A stretch of 64,000 nt of DNA from Loktanella salsilacus (GCF_900114485.1 NZ_FOTF01000015.1:19966-83965), one strand, 5' to 3'. Counted from the stretch's first letter, positions 1 to 10,046 are shown. Notes: a model not told the origin generated them from the letters alone. Translations and numbers: made by a program.

Positions 1-2400
1 ATGCTGCATGATGCCCGCAACATGGGTGTTGGTGCCGTCGCACAGACAGTCCACGTCCACCTCGACCGCGCCGGACAGGTAGCTGTCCAGCAATACCGGG
101 CTCTTGCCCGACACGACCACGGCCTCAGAGATATAGCGCTCTAGCTGCGCCTGATCGCGCACGATTTCCATCGCGCGGCCGCCAAGGACGTAGGACGGGC
201 GGATCACAAGGGGGAAGCCGATGTCAGCGGCAATATCGAACGCCTGCTGGTCGGTGGACGCAATGCCGTTGATCGGCTGCTTTAGCCCCAGACGGTTCAC
301 AAGGTCCTGAAAACGTTCGCGGTCTTCGGCCAAGTCGATGGCGTCGGGCGTGGTGCCAAGGATCGGGATGCCCGCTTCTTGCAGTGCGTTCGCCAGCTTG
401 AGCGGCGTCTGACCGCCGAACTGAACGATGACGCCGTGCAGCGTGCCGTTGTCTTGTTCCACGCGCATGATTTCCATGACGTGCTCGAATGTCAGCGGCT
501 CAAAGTACAGCCGGTCCGAGGTGTCATAGTCGGTCGAAACCGTCTCTGGGTTGCAGTTGATCATAATGGTTTCATAGCCCTGATCGGACAGGGCATAGCA
601 GGCGTGGCAGCAGCAATAATCAAACTCGATGCCTTGACCGATCCGGTTCGGACCGCCGCCCAAAATCACGACCTTTTTGCGATCAGAGGGACGCGCCTCG
701 CATTCCACATCGCCCATAACGGGGGTCTCATAGGTGGAATACATGTAAGGCGTCTGCGCTTCGAACTCGGCACCGCAGGTGTCGATCCGCTTGAATACAG
801 CGACAACGCCTTGCTTGATCCGCGCGCTGCGCACATCGGCTTCGGCCATGCCCGTCAGGGTCGCCAAACGGGCATCGGTAAAGCCCATCATCTTTAGCTT
901 GCGCAGGCCCGACTCATTGGTCGGCAGGCCATCAGCGCGGACCACGGCCTCGGCCTCGATGATCTCGCGGATGCGGGCCAGGAACCACGGATCGTACATG
1001 GTGACAGCGTGGATATCTTCGTCAGGCAGACCGTGACGCATCGCCTGCGCAATGACGCGGATACGGTCGGGGGTTTGCTTGGCCAGCGCTTTGGTGATCG
1101 CGGCGGCGTCGGGTGCGCCGGGGATCGCGATTTCGTCAAAGCCGGTCAGGCCGGTTTCCAGCGACGCCAGCGCCTTTTGCATCGATTCGTGGATCGTGCG
1201 GCCAATCGCCATTGCTTCACCGACCGACTTCATCGCCGTGGTCAGGTGCGGCTCAGAGCCTGCGAATTTCTCGAACGCAAAGCGCGGGATCTTGGTGACG
1301 ACATAGTCTATTGTCGGCTCGAAGGACGCAGGGGTCACGCCGGTGATGTCGTTGTCCAGCTCGTCCAGCGTATAGCCGACTGCCAGTTTCGCCGCGATCT
1401 TGGCAATCGGGAAACCCGTCGCCTTGGACGCCAGCGCAGAAGAACGCGACACGCGGGGGTTCATTTCTATCACAACCATCCGGCCGTCAGCGGGGTTAAT
1501 CGCCCACTGCACGTTAGAGCCGCCAGTTTCGACGCCAATCTCGCGCAGGACCGCGATGGATTGGTTGCGCATGACTTGGTATTCTTTGTCGGTCAGCGTC
1601 AGGGCAGGGGCGACGGTGATCGAATCGCCCGTGTGCACGCCCATGGGATCGACGTTTTCAATCGCGCAAACGATGATCGCGTTGTCAGCCTTGTCGCGCA
1701 CGACTTCCATCTCGAACTCTTTCCAGCCGAGCAGGGATTCGTCGACAAGGATCTGCGCCATGGGGGACGCTTCCATGCCGGTGCGGCAGTAGTGTTCGTA
1801 CTGTTCGCGGTTATACGCCACGCCGCCGCCGGTGCCGCCAAGGGTAAAGGCAGGGCGGATGATGGCGGGCAGGCCGACATATTCGATCGCTTCAATCGCC
1901 AGCTGCAGACCGGCCTTGATGTCGAACTTGCCGTTCTCTTTCTTGGGGGCGGTGATGATCGTCGCTTTGGGGTTTTCGATCCCAAGGCGGTCCATCGCTT
2001 CGCGGAAAAGTCCACGGTCTTCTGCCATTTCAATGGCTTCGCGCTTTGCGCCGATCATCTCGACGCCGAATTTTTCCAGCACGCCCATGTCGGCCAGCGC
2101 CAGTGACGTGTTCAGACCCGTCTGGCCGCCCATCGTTGGCAGCAGCGCGTCGGGGCGCTCTTTCTCGATGATCTTGGCGACGATTTCGGGGGTGATGGGT
2201 TCGATGTAGGTCGCGTCAGCCAGACCGGGATCGGTCATGATCGTCGCGGGGTTAGAGTTGACCAGAATGACCCGGTAACCTTCTTCGCGCAGCGCCTTAC
2301 AGGCTTGTGCGCCCGAGTAATCAAACTCGCAGGCCTGTCCAATGACGATAGGCCCCGCACCGATAATCATGATCGACTTAATATCATCACGTTTTGGCAT
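1..2400 (-). CDS. carB: Carbamoyl-phosphate synthase large subunit, C-terminus cut by window edge
   Basis: This gene makes carbamoyl phosphate from glutamine-derived ammonia, bicarbonate and two ATP for arginine and pyrimidine synthesis, together with CarA. The reverse strand starts with ATG at 2400 and reads [20 protein letters not shown], the typical CarB N-terminus with its first ATP-grasp region, then an open frame of exactly 800 codons to position 1. The family is about 1,070-1,110 residues, so the carboxyphosphate domain, the oligomerisation domain and part of the second ATP-grasp domain are here, and roughly the last quarter lies outside. A purine-rich stretch (GGGGGCC) precedes the ATG. 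It is divergent from aspS. The argF gene that would use its product lies near 22 kb. Identity is certain; only the end is missing. Confidence 0.96.
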   Translation of the reverse strand, partial: MPKRDDIKSIMIIGAGPIVIGQACEFDYSGAQACKALREEGYRVILVNSNPATIMTDPGLADATYIEPITPEIVAKIIEKERPDALLPTMGGQTGLNTSLALADMGVLEKFGVEMIGAKREAIEMAEDRGLFREAMDRLGIENPKATIITAPKKENGKFDIKAGLQLAIEAIEYVGLPAIIRPAFTLGGTGGGVAYNREQYEHYCRTGMEASPMAQILVDESLLGWKEFEMEVVRDKADNAIIVCAIENVDPMGVHTGDSITVAPALTLTDKEYQVMRNQSIAVLREIGVETGGSNVQWAINPADGRMVVIEMNPRVSRSSALASKATGFPIAKIAAKLAVGYTLDELDNDITGVTPASFEPTIDYVVTKIPRFAFEKFAGSEPHLTTAMKSVGEAMAIGRTIHESMQKALASLETGLTGFDEIAIPGAPDAAAITKALAKQTPDRIRVIAQAMRHGLPDEDIHAVTMYDPWFLARIREIIEAEAVVRADGLPTNESGLRKLKMMGFTDARLATLTGMAEADVRSARIKQGVVAVFKRIDTCGAEFEAQTPYMYSTYETPVMGDVECEARPSDRKKVVILGGGPNRIGQGIEFDYCCCHACYALSDQGYETIMINCNPETVSTDYDTSDRLYFEPLTFEHVMEIMRVEQDNGTLHGVIVQFGGQTPLKLANALQEAGIPILGTTPDAIDLAEDRERFQDLVNRLGLKQPINGIASTDQQAFDIAADIGFPLVIRPSYVLGGRAMEIVRDQAQLERYISEAVVVSGKSPVLLDSYLSGAVEVDVDCLCDGTNTHVAGIMQH

Positions 2401-2492
2401 GGCAGGCCCCCATATTTCAGCAAATTCTCCGCCTTATAGAAGCGCTGGGACGGGGTGCAAGGGGCGAGTGCGGCTTTGTTGCGAAAGCAGGC

Positions 2493-2527
2493 GCCTCCGG
2501 CGGGAGTTTACTGGGCCAGATGAACAG
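2493..2527 (+). repeat. Dispersed Rhodobacterales hairpin element, degenerate copy
   Basis: The sequence GCCTCCGGCGGGAG followed by TTTACTGGGCCAGATGAAC is a diverged copy of the hairpin-plus-tail element that recurs at 10074, 26726, 29195, 37364, 49259, 49334, 56400 and 58872. It lies in the carB/aspS divergent gap. A short tandem similarity (GGGCCAGAT-AACA twice) follows immediately. Confidence 0.5.
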
Positions 2528-2555
2528 GGCCAGATAAACAAAGGGCGTGCTACGC

Positions 2556-2584
2556 TTGACTTATCTAGGGCAAAGGGGTGTATC
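2556..2584 (+). promoter_or_regulatory. Possible sigma-70 type promoter of aspS
   Basis: TTGACT at 2556-2561 is followed after 17 bases by TGTATC at 2579-2584, 33 bases upstream of the aspS ATG. The -35 is a near-perfect match and the spacing is ideal, but the -10 is poor. This is inference from the sequence alone. Confidence 0.35.
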
Positions 2585-2617
2585 GGGGCGACCCGTTTTG
2601 GACCGAAGGAACCGCCC

Positions 2618-4396
2618 ATGCACGCCTATCGCACACAGACTTGCGCTGATTTGACCGCCGCCGACGTTGGCAAAACTGTGCGTCTGTCCGGCTGGGTCCA
2701 TCGTATCCGCGACCACGGCGGCATTCTTTTTATCGACCTGCGCGACACTTACGGCGTAACGCAGGTGCTGTGCGACCCCGATTCTGCAGCCTTTGCCGAT
2801 GTTGAAAAGGTGCGGGCCGAATACTGCATTCGCATCGACGGCGAAGTGAAGGCGCGCAGCCCAGAGCTGGTGAACGCCAAGCTGCCCACTGGCGAAGTCG
2901 AAGTCTTTATCCGCGAGATCGAAGTGCTTGGCGCGTCAAAAGAGCTGCCGCTGCAAGTGTTTGGCGATCAGGAATACCCAGAAGAGACGCGGTTGAAGTA
3001 TCGCTACCTCGATCTGCGCCGCGAAGTGATGCAGAAGAATATGACGCTGCGGTCCAACGTCGTAAAGTCGATGCGTCAGCGTATGTGGGACAAGGGTTTC
3101 CGCGAATTCCAGACGCCGATCATCACAGCGTCCAGCCCCGAAGGCGCGCGCGACTTCCTCGTGCCGTCGCGTCTGCACCCGGGCAAGTTCTATGCACTGC
3201 CGCAGGCCCCCCAGCAGTTCAAGCAGCTGATCATGGTGTCGGGCTACGACAAGTATTTCCAGATCGCGCCGTGTTTCCGCGACGAAGACCCGCGCGCTGA
3301 CCGCTCGCCCACCGACTTCTATCAGCTTGACCTAGAGATGAGCTTTGTGGAGCAGCAGGACGTGTTTGACACGATCCAGCCTGTCATCGGTGGCGTGTTC
3401 GAAGAATTCGGCGGCGGCCGTAAGGTCGACCAGACGTGGGAGCAGATCAGCTACCGCGATGCGGCCCTGTGGTACGGCACCGACAAGCCTGACCTGCGCA
3501 ACCCGATCAAGATGCAGGTTGTCAGCGATCATTTCGCAGGCTCTGGCTTTGCCATCTTCGCCAAGCTGCTGGAACAAGACGGCACCCAGATCCGCGCAAT
3601 CCCTGCGCCAACGGGTGGCAGCCGCAAGTTCTGTGACCGCATGAACGCCTTTGCCCAGCAGCAAGGTCTGCCGGGTATGGGTTACATTTTCTGGCGCGAT
3701 CAGGGCGAGGGCATGGAAGCCGCAGGTCCGCTGGCCAAGAACATCGGCCCAGAGCGGACCGAGGCGATCCGCCAGCAGCTGGGCCTTGGCGTTGGCGATG
3801 CGGCGTTCTTCCTTGGCGGCAAGCCAGAGGCGTTTGAAAGCGTCGCAGGCCGCGCCCGCACCGTGATCGGCGAAGAGCTGGGCTTGGTGGACAAGGACCG
3901 CTTCGCATTCGCGTGGATCGTCGACTTCCCGATCTATGCCCGCGACGAAGAGACCGGCAAAATCGACTTTGAACACAACCCGTTTTCGATGCCGCAGGGC
4001 GGCATGGACGCGTTGTCTGGCGATCCTCTGGACGTGCTGGGCTTTCAGTATGACCTGGCCTGCAACGGTTACGAACTGGTGTCGGGCGCGATCCGGAACC
4101 ACCGCCCAGAGATCATGTTCAAGGCGTTCGAAATCGCGGGCTACGGCGCGGATGAGGTCGAAAAGCGCTTTGGCGGTATGGTCAACGCGTTCCAATACGG
4201 TGCCCCGCCGCACGGTGGTTGCGCCGCTGGTATCGACCGGATCGTAATGCTGCTGGCGGATGAGGCGAACATCCGCGAAGTCATCATGTTCCCGATGAAC
4301 CAGCGCGCCGAAGACCTGATGATGGGTGCGCCCAGCGAGCCAATGAACGAGCAGCTGCGCGAATTGCGCCTGCGCGTGTTGCCGCCGGAAAGCTGA
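2618..4396 (+). CDS. aspS: Aspartyl-tRNA synthetase
   Basis: Class II aminoacyl-tRNA synthetase that charges tRNA-Asp (or tRNA-Asp and tRNA-Asn in the non-discriminating type). The start at 2618 gives [20 protein letters not shown] and 592 residues, the usual bacterial size; the frame is open further upstream, but that part has no homology-like sequence. The N-terminal OB anticodon-binding domain covers about residues 1-105 ([19 protein letters not shown]). Class II motif 2 is [19 protein letters not shown]. The bacterial GAD insert spans about residues 280-420, and motif 3 appears as [13 protein letters not shown] near the C-terminus. It stands alone and is followed by two hairpins. It could be the non-discriminating form; I cannot decide this from sequence. 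Confidence 0.97.
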   Translation: MHAYRTQTCADLTAADVGKTVRLSGWVHRIRDHGGILFIDLRDTYGVTQVLCDPDSAAFADVEKVRAEYCIRIDGEVKARSPELVNAKLPTGEVEVFIREIEVLGASKELPLQVFGDQEYPEETRLKYRYLDLRREVMQKNMTLRSNVVKSMRQRMWDKGFREFQTPIITASSPEGARDFLVPSRLHPGKFYALPQAPQQFKQLIMVSGYDKYFQIAPCFRDEDPRADRSPTDFYQLDLEMSFVEQQDVFDTIQPVIGGVFEEFGGGRKVDQTWEQISYRDAALWYGTDKPDLRNPIKMQVVSDHFAGSGFAIFAKLLEQDGTQIRAIPAPTGGSRKFCDRMNAFAQQQGLPGMGYIFWRDQGEGMEAAGPLAKNIGPERTEAIRQQLGLGVGDAAFFLGGKPEAFESVAGRARTVIGEELGLVDKDRFAFAWIVDFPIYARDEETGKIDFEHNPFSMPQGGMDALSGDPLDVLGFQYDLACNGYELVSGAIRNHRPEIMFKAFEIAGYGADEVEKRFGGMVNAFQYGAPPHGGCAAGIDRIVMLLADEANIREVIMFPMNQRAEDLMMGAPSEPMNEQLRELRLRVLPPES

Positions 4397-4405
4397 AACG
4401 CAATT

Positions 4406-4425
4406 GCTAAGCCTTCGGGCTTAGC
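4406..4425 (+). terminator. Short hairpin after aspS
   Basis: GCTAAGCC-TTCG-GGCTTAGC is a perfect 8-bp stem with a stable UUCG tetraloop, 10 bases after the aspS stop codon. There is no T run directly after it, so it may act with the next hairpin or protect the mRNA end. Confidence 0.5.
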
Positions 4426-4440
4426 GATGCCGCAGACATA

Positions 4441-4478
4441 AAAAGACCGCGCCGGATCACTCTGGCGCGGTCTTTTTT
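4441..4478. terminator. Bidirectional rho-independent terminator
   Basis: AAAAGACCGCGCC at the left and GGCGCGGTCTTTTTT at the right form a strong stem flanked by A and T runs. It serves aspS on the plus strand and the converging L,D-transpeptidase gene on the minus strand. Confidence 0.85.
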
Positions 4479-4495
4479 CGTTCTAAGCCAGCTGC

Positions 4496-5116
4496 TTAGG
4501 TTGCGCGTGGCAGCAGACCTTTTTCGTACAGATACACCGTGGTGCCAATCGGCACGCGGTCATACAGGTCAATCGCCTGATCGTTCACCAACCGGGCGCA
4601 GCCGTTAGAGACGTCGGTGCGGATCGTGTCGGGCTTGTTCGTGCCATGAATACGCAGGAACGTATCACCAACCTCTGGCTGGAACAGATACAGCGCGCGA
4701 GCCCCAAGGGGGTTGTTGGGGCCGCCGGGCATACCATCGGCGTATTTCGCATAATGGTCTGGCTCACGCTCGATCATATCTTTGGTCGGCGTCCAGCTAG
4801 GCCATTCTTTCTTGGCCCCGATGTTAAAGGTGCCGGAAATATACAGCGCGTCGCGGCCAACGCCGACGTAATAGCGCAGCGCCTCGCCGTTCGGCAGGGT
4901 CCAGTACAGCGAATAGACGTCAGGCACGACGTGGATTTCGCCCGGCGGCATCGGATTATCCAGACGCACCAGCTTAGGCGTAAAATCGAACGGCGGTGGC
5001 ACGTCCTCGATCGGGGCGTCAGGGTTGGCAACGTCTTGCGCGGACAACAAAGTGGGAAGCGCAAAGCCGCCAGCCCCCAAAAGCGAGGTGGTTAGAAATC
5101 GGCGGCGGTCAATCAT
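4496..5116 (-). CDS. L,D-transpeptidase (YkuD family), Tat-type signal
   Basis: A 206-residue periplasmic enzyme that would make 3-3 peptidoglycan cross-links or attach proteins to the wall. The N-terminus MIDRRRFLTTSLLGAGGFAL resembles a twin-arginine signal (DRRRFL) with cleavage near LLSAQ. The YkuD domain covers about residues 60-200. The catalytic region has His157 (IHGTNKP) and Cys173 in VSNGCARLVN, a variant of the usual S-H-G-C with Asn in place of His. It is convergent with aspS and shares its terminator. Which cross-linking substrate it uses cannot be told from sequence. Confidence 0.9.
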   Translation of the reverse strand: MIDRRRFLTTSLLGAGGFALPTLLSAQDVANPDAPIEDVPPPFDFTPKLVRLDNPMPPGEIHVVPDVYSLYWTLPNGEALRYYVGVGRDALYISGTFNIGAKKEWPSWTPTKDMIEREPDHYAKYADGMPGGPNNPLGARALYLFQPEVGDTFLRIHGTNKPDTIRTDVSNGCARLVNDQAIDLYDRVPIGTTVYLYEKGLLPRAT

Positions 5117-5434
5117 GGCATACTCCAGTCGGTCGTATCATTGCGTGTAAAATGGCGATCAGGGGCCTGTCTTGCAAGCACTACAGCGTCACATCTGCGC
5201 GCTTGGATGTTGCAAAACGTAACGATGTGCAGCTTTTGGCGACAATCCGTGGCGTTTGCGTTAAATTCCGGCCCCTTTAGCCAGTGTTCAGCCATCAACG
5301 TGCTAAAGCCGTCCAAAGTTCCAATGGCTTAAGGTTCGCGCGGCGTGCAGGCCCCCGTGGTTGTGATGCCGCAGGGGATGGGCCAGCGCGGGTTGCACGT
5401 GATAGGACGTATCGACGCAAGCAGGACCGCCTTT
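5117..5434. other. Divergent intergenic region, 318 bases
   Basis: This stretch separates the L,D-transpeptidase start from the DUF1800 start. The DUF1800 frame is open back to a GTG at 5345, but the extra 30 codons look unlike the family. I see no convincing RNA gene, repeat or promoter pair; promoters for both divergent genes must lie here. Confidence 0.5.
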
Positions 5435-6811
5435 ATGACCTTTGATCCGATCATCGCCGCAACCCGGTTCGGCACTGGCCTATCGCCGGTCATTGAACCG
5501 CCATGGGACACGGAAAGCATGCTGGGCAAGCTGGGCGGGCCAGATCAGGCTGCGGCCCTGATGCCGATCGCCGGGTTCGAGGCGACGACCCCGACGCTGG
5601 CCTTTATCGGCGCACTGAACAAAGCAGACCGAGAGGCCCGGGGCACGGACGGAGAGGCCGCCGCAAAAGAAGCGATCCGCCAAAAAAACCGAGAGTTGTC
5701 AGACGTGTCGCGCCATAACACCCTGTCGACCCTTGCCCGCTGCGTCACCGCGCAAGATGGGCTGCGCGAGCGTCTGACCCTATTCTGGGCCGACCATTTC
5801 ACCGTGATCGGGCGCGGCTTTAACCAACGCCATCTGGTGACACCCTATATCGCCGATGCCATTCGCCCCCATGTGGCTGGGCGCTTTGCCGATATGGTGA
5901 AGGCCGTGGTCATGCATCCGATGATGCTGCTCTATTTGGAACAAACCCGCTCTCTTGGACCAAGCTCTCCTCAGGGGCTGAAAAGCGGGCGCGGATTGAA
6001 TGAAAATCTAGCGCGGGAATTGCTGGAACTGCACCTGATTGGCGTGGGCGGCGGCTACGATCAGACTGACGTGACCCAGATGGCTGAATTGCTGACAGGG
6101 CTTAGTTATAATGCTGTGCATGGCGTCACCTACCGTGCGCAGCAGGCCGAACCGGGGGCAGAGGTTGTCATGGGCCGCCGCTATAGCGCCGATTCGGCGC
6201 TTGCGACGATCACCAGCGCGCTTGAGGATATCGCGATCCGGCCAGAGACAGCGGCGCATATCTCGCGCAAGCTTGCGGTGCATTTCGTGTCGGATACGCC
6301 GGACCCGGATCTGATCGCAGGCATGTCGCGGGCCTTTGTGGACAGCGGCGGCGATCTGTTGGCGGTGACCGGGGCGATGTTGCAGCACCCGGCCGCGTGG
6401 TCGCCGGTGCGCGCGAAGGTGCGGCAGCCGTTTATCTTTATTGCAGCCGGGTTGCGGGCGCTTGGGGTGCGGGCGGACCGCATCATGCCGCTTGGTAATG
6501 GGCAGTTCAAACGTCACCTGACTGACCCTTTGCGCCTGATGGGGCAACCGTTCGAGCAGCCCGTCGGCCCGGACGGCTGGGCCGAAGAGCCGGCGGCTTG
6601 GATCACCCCGCAGGGCCTTGCCGGCCGGATCAGTTGGGCGGTGGCAAGCCCGGCGGAGTTTGTCGATACGCTGCCCGATCCGCGTAAATTCGTACAAACG
6701 GCGGTCGGTCCCACCGCGCCGCCAGAGTTGATTTTTGCAGCCGACGCTGCCGAAAGTCTGGCCGACGGGGTCGCCCTTGTGCTGACCTCTCCTGCGTTTC
6801 AAAGGATATGA
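5435..6811 (+). CDS. DUF1800 family protein
   Basis: A 458-residue protein of the DUF1800 family, whose biochemical role is not established. The start at 5435 (MTFDPIIAATRFGTGLSP) matches the typical family opening, and AGGA lies upstream. Family landmarks include FWADHFTV near residue 120 and NENLARELLELHLIGVGGGY near residue 190, the conserved core of these proteins. It overlaps the next gene by 4 bases (ATGA). DUF1800 and DUF1501 genes are regularly paired in bacteria, and the second carries a Tat signal, which suggests a joint exported or envelope role. No clear signal peptide is visible here. Confidence 0.85.
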   Translation: MTFDPIIAATRFGTGLSPVIEPPWDTESMLGKLGGPDQAAALMPIAGFEATTPTLAFIGALNKADREARGTDGEAAAKEAIRQKNRELSDVSRHNTLSTLARCVTAQDGLRERLTLFWADHFTVIGRGFNQRHLVTPYIADAIRPHVAGRFADMVKAVVMHPMMLLYLEQTRSLGPSSPQGLKSGRGLNENLARELLELHLIGVGGGYDQTDVTQMAELLTGLSYNAVHGVTYRAQQAEPGAEVVMGRRYSADSALATITSALEDIAIRPETAAHISRKLAVHFVSDTPDPDLIAGMSRAFVDSGGDLLAVTGAMLQHPAAWSPVRAKVRQPFIFIAAGLRALGVRADRIMPLGNGQFKRHLTDPLRLMGQPFEQPVGPDGWAEEPAAWITPQGLAGRISWAVASPAEFVDTLPDPRKFVQTAVGPTAPPELIFAADAAESLADGVALVLTSPAFQRI

Positions 6812-8001
6812 GCATGGATCGTCGTGGTTTCCTTTTTGGCGGTGCCGCTTTGGGCTGCTCGCTTGCGGCCAGCCCGTTTATGACGCCGGTGGCGCTGGCG
6901 TCTGGGCCGTGGGACAACCGGCTTGTGATCATCGTGCTGCGCGGCGCGATGGACGGGCTCGACGCGGTGCGTCCGCTGGGCGATCCCGACTATGCCGCGC
7001 TGCGGCCCACGCTGAACGACGGCAAGGCCTTGGCACTTGGTGATTTTTGGGGGCTGCATCCGGGCCTGTCAGACCTGATGCCGCTGTGGCAGGCGGGGCA
7101 AATGGGCGTGATGCACGCGGTGTCGACCCCTTACCGCGACGGGCGCAGCCACTTTGACGGACAAGACATCCTCGAGGCGGGAAGCCTGCAAATCAATGGC
7201 GGTGCTGGTGGTTGGCTGAACCGGATGATGTCTGTCGTGCCGGGGATGACGGCCGAAACCGCCTATGCGCTGGGGCAGGAAAACATGGCGATCCTGCAAG
7301 GTCCGGCACCGCATCTACGCTGGGCCCCAGAGGCAAAGTTCGATCTGTCGCCGCAAATGCGCCGCTTGCTTGAACTGACGCTGCATGATGATGCGATGTT
7401 CCGGGACGCCGCTTTGCAGGCCGTATCGATTGCGGATTCGCTGGCTACAGAAGCGATGGCCGCCGAAGGCGACGACCTTGATATGATGATGGCACCCGCC
7501 AAGCCAGGGTCAGAGGCGAATCTGGCGCAATTCGCCGCCGCCCGCCTGCGTGAAGACACACGAATCGCCAGCTTCTCGGTCAATGGGTGGGACACGCACC
7601 AGGCGCAGGCCAATAGTCTGCCAAAGACGCTGCAACGTTTGTCGCAAACGATCCTGACCCTGCGCGACGGGTTAGGCCCGGTCTGGGATAAAACCGCCGT
7701 GCTCTGCATGACTGAATTTGGCCGTACCGCGCGGGAAAACGGCACCCGCGGCACCGACCACGGCACGGGCGGCGCGATGATTTACGCAGGCGGCGCGCTG
7801 CGCGGGGGGCAGGTGGTTGGCCGCTGGCCGGGCTTGGCCGAGGCGGATTTGTTCGAACGGCGTGACCTGATGCCGACCGGCGACGTGCGGGCCGCGGCGG
7901 GGTGGGTGATGCAGAATCTGTTCGGGCTAACGGCGACGCAGGTGCAGCAAATCGTGTTCCCGGGGCTGGACCTTGGCAATGCACCGGGATTTCTGCTGTG
8001 A
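6808..8001 (+). CDS. DUF1501 family protein with Tat signal
   Basis: A 397-residue exported protein. The N-terminus MSMDRRGFLFGGAALGCSLA is a twin-arginine signal, followed by ALASGPWDNRLVIIVLRGAMDGLD, the DUF1501 opening. The family shares the alkaline-phosphatase/sulfatase superfamily fold; GRSHFDGQDILEAG and MTEFGRTARENGTRGTDHGTG are its conserved stretches. It starts inside the DUF1800 stop codon and ends inside the start of the GNAT gene, so the three genes are translationally coupled. Function and substrate are unknown. Confidence 0.88.
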   Translation: MSMDRRGFLFGGAALGCSLAASPFMTPVALASGPWDNRLVIIVLRGAMDGLDAVRPLGDPDYAALRPTLNDGKALALGDFWGLHPGLSDLMPLWQAGQMGVMHAVSTPYRDGRSHFDGQDILEAGSLQINGGAGGWLNRMMSVVPGMTAETAYALGQENMAILQGPAPHLRWAPEAKFDLSPQMRRLLELTLHDDAMFRDAALQAVSIADSLATEAMAAEGDDLDMMMAPAKPGSEANLAQFAAARLREDTRIASFSVNGWDTHQAQANSLPKTLQRLSQTILTLRDGLGPVWDKTAVLCMTEFGRTARENGTRGTDHGTGGAMIYAGGALRGGQVVGRWPGLAEADLFERRDLMPTGDVRAAAGWVMQNLFGLTATQVQQIVFPGLDLGNAPGFLL

Positions 8002-8714
8002 CGAAAGACGCGCGACCCCTTGGCATAGCCTTGCCCGATTTCACGCCGCCGCCCCATCCGCGCGGTGTCACCCTTGCGGGGCAATTCGGCTGGCTGCGCC
8101 CCTTGCGATGCGCAGAGGACGCGGCCCCCTTGTTTGCCCAAATCGCGGACAGCCCGTGGGTCTTTGACTATCTCGGAGAGGCGGCACCCGATACCGCAGA
8201 AGGTCTGCAGCACATTCTGGCCGTTTGGGCTGCGCGTTCCGATTGCGAGCTTTTTGCGATCGGGGCGTCCGGTTCTAAGGCACCGCTTGGCTATGCCTGC
8301 TTGATGAGCGTGAACGCGGCGGCTGGCGATATCGAGATTGGCAACGTCAACTTGTCCCCGGCCTTGCAACGCACCGCCCTCGCGACAGAGGCGTTTTCGC
8401 TGCTGCTGGGGTGGAGCTTTGATGTCGGCTATCGCCGTGTCGTATGGAAATGCAATGCGCTGAACATGCCATCCCGCCGGGCGGCGCAGCGGCTTGGCTT
8501 TAGCTATGAGGGGCTGTTTCGCAACCACCTGATCGTGAAGGGTCGCAACCGCGATACGGCTTGGTTCGCAATGACGGATGCCGATTGGCGCGGGATCGGG
8601 CCCGCGCATCAGGCTTGGCTTGCTAAGTCGAATTTCGATCCAAGGGGCCAGCAAAAACAAAGCCTTGGCGCTTTGACCGCCCCGCATCTGGCGTCCCGCG
8701 ATCCAGCTTTGTAA
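7998..8714 (+). CDS. GNAT family N-acetyltransferase, RimJ/RimL-like
   Basis: A 238-residue acetyltransferase. I chose the GTG at 7998 because it overlaps the DUF1501 stop as GTGA, and the product then begins MTKDARPLGIALPDFTPPPH. The GNAT core runs from about residue 35 to 200: LRPLRCAEDAAPLFAQIADS, then IEIGNVNLSPALQRTALATE for the beta-4/acetyl-CoA region, and VVWKCNALNMPSRRAAQRLG, the RimL-like signature. It is the third gene of the DUF1800 operon. The substrate could be a protein N-terminus or a small amine; context does not say which. Confidence 0.85.
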   Translation: MTKDARPLGIALPDFTPPPHPRGVTLAGQFGWLRPLRCAEDAAPLFAQIADSPWVFDYLGEAAPDTAEGLQHILAVWAARSDCELFAIGASGSKAPLGYACLMSVNAAAGDIEIGNVNLSPALQRTALATEAFSLLLGWSFDVGYRRVVWKCNALNMPSRRAAQRLGFSYEGLFRNHLIVKGRNRDTAWFAMTDADWRGIGPAHQAWLAKSNFDPRGQQKQSLGALTAPHLASRDPAL

Positions 8715-8728
8715 TTGCGATGTGCCTT

Positions 8729-8764
8729 GGGCGATGATCCCTTAGCCTTGGCCGCCCATCGCCC
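8729..8764. terminator. Hairpin between convergent genes
   Basis: GGGCGATG and CATCGCCC form an 8-bp perfect stem with a 20-base loop between the GNAT gene and the response-regulator gene. It has no clear T run, so a terminator role is only likely. Confidence 0.35.
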
Positions 8765-8776
8765 TATTCCGAAGCG

Positions 8777-9493
8777 TTAGAAACCAGAGGCTGCGGAGAG
8801 CCGCGTCTGCACCATTTCGTTCAGATCGTGCAGTTCATGCCGGGCACCAGTCCCGGCCTGACGTTCCGCGATCAGGCGGCGAACAACCTCTAGCATATCG
8901 CGGTCACGGGCGCTGTTGGCGACACCCGACAGAAATTGCGTCACATAGTCCAGCGTTTGCGGGCTTTCGTCGTGTTGCAAAACATCCGCCACATGCGACA
9001 GGTCATCACGGTAGGCCAGCATATCCGGTTCCACTTGATCCCCATTCAGCAGGCGCGGACCCGGAGGCTGACGATCCGGCGGCATGTGAATCAGGATTGC
9101 GGCCTGAAACTGCGCCAAACTGGCGATGGGTTTGGCAATAAAACCATCGGCCCCGGCAGCGATGACATCTTCTTCGTTCACTTGGTCACCAGAGGTGCCA
9201 AGAATCACATCAATGCGCGGCTGGGCTTGTGACAGCGTTTCAATCAGCGCCAGGCCTGACCCGTCCGGCAGACCCAGATCGACGATAACGACCGTAGGGC
9301 GGTAAATTGACAGGTGTTTGCGGGCGCTGGCCAGCGTATCGGCCCGCCTGATGCGTGCACCTGACCGCAAACACAGCATACGGACCGCTTCGCAGGCAAA
9401 ACGGCTGTCTTCGACAACCAGCACGGTCAGGCCCAGCAGGGGCCGTTGCGCAGTCGGCGCGCGCGTGGTCATAAAGTCGTCAATATTATCCAT
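8777..9493 (-). CDS. Response regulator with unusual C-terminal region
   Basis: A 238-residue protein whose first two-thirds form a receiver domain (about residues 20-140): acidic pair in VLVVEDS, phospho-acceptor Asp72 in VVIVDLGLPDGSG, and the conserved Lys in FIAKPIA. The last 90 residues are predicted helical (HVADVLQHDESPQTLDYVTQ) and match no DNA-binding or enzymatic output domain I know. It may be a phosphate sink or a protein-interaction regulator. No kinase gene is adjacent. An alternative start is Met8. Divergent from mce. Confidence 0.82.
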   Translation of the reverse strand: MDNIDDFMTTRAPTAQRPLLGLTVLVVEDSRFACEAVRMLCLRSGARIRRADTLASARKHLSIYRPTVVIVDLGLPDGSGLALIETLSQAQPRIDVILGTSGDQVNEEDVIAAGADGFIAKPIASLAQFQAAILIHMPPDRQPPGPRLLNGDQVEPDMLAYRDDLSHVADVLQHDESPQTLDYVTQFLSGVANSARDRDMLEVVRRLIAERQAGTGARHELHDLNEMVQTRLSAASGF

Positions 9494-9641
9494 CGGTCTG
9501 CGGCCCCCATTCGTGTTTCAGTCACCCCTAGAACACCACCGCAACGTAAAGACCGGGTTAATACCCCTGCGACCAAGTGCCTTTATTGGCATTCGTTTGC
9601 TGGCGGGTCATAAGTTGGCCAAATCCAAGGGAGGGATCACC

Positions 9642-10046
9642 ATGATCGGACGCTTGAACCATGTCGCCATTGCCGTGCCGGACCTAGAGGCCGCGGCTGC
9701 GCAATATCGCGGTGCGCTGGGGGCTGACGTTGGCCCCGCGCTGGATCAGCCGGACCACGGGGTCACCGTGATCTTTATCACGCTGCCCAATACCAAGATT
9801 GAGCTGCTGTATCCGCTGGGGGATGCATCCCCCATTGCGAAGTTTTTGGAAAAGAACCCCGCAGGCGGCATTCACCACATCTGCTACGAAGTCGACGATC
9901 TGCCGGCCGCGCGAGACCGCCTGACCGCCAGCGGCGCGCGGGTGCTGGGGGACGGCACGCCCAAGATCGGCGCCCACGGCAAGCCGGTCCTGTTCCTGCA
10001 CCCAAAGGATTTCAACGGCACGCTGGTCGAACTCGAAGAAGTCTGA
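9642..10046 (+). CDS. mce: Methylmalonyl-CoA epimerase
   Basis: A 134-residue vicinal-oxygen-chelate fold enzyme that interconverts the two stereoisomers of methylmalonyl-CoA on the route from propionyl-CoA to succinyl-CoA. The ATG at 9642 follows AAGGGAGGG with good spacing and gives MIGRLNHVAIAVPDLEAA. Metal-binding candidates are His7, the His pair in GGIHHICYEVDDL and the final Glu in GTLVELEEV. The adjacent DUF1467 gene is its usual Rhodobacterales neighbour. The mutase-associated GTPase meaB is at 28.1 kb; the mutase itself is not in the window. Confidence 0.93.
   Translation: MIGRLNHVAIAVPDLEAAAAQYRGALGADVGPALDQPDHGVTVIFITLPNTKIELLYPLGDASPIAKFLEKNPAGGIHHICYEVDDLPAARDRLTASGARVLGDGTPKIGAHGKPVLFLHPKDFNGTLVELEEV

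Noticed and set aside
1009..2106. Open frame of 365 codons on the plus strand
   Set aside because: It lies antisense to carB, whose frame is unbroken and clearly homologous; the plus-strand translation is rich in Arg, His and Asp in the manner of shadow frames.
3332..4213. Open frame of 293 codons antisense to aspS
   Set aside because: Shadow of aspS; no family motif or ribosome site.
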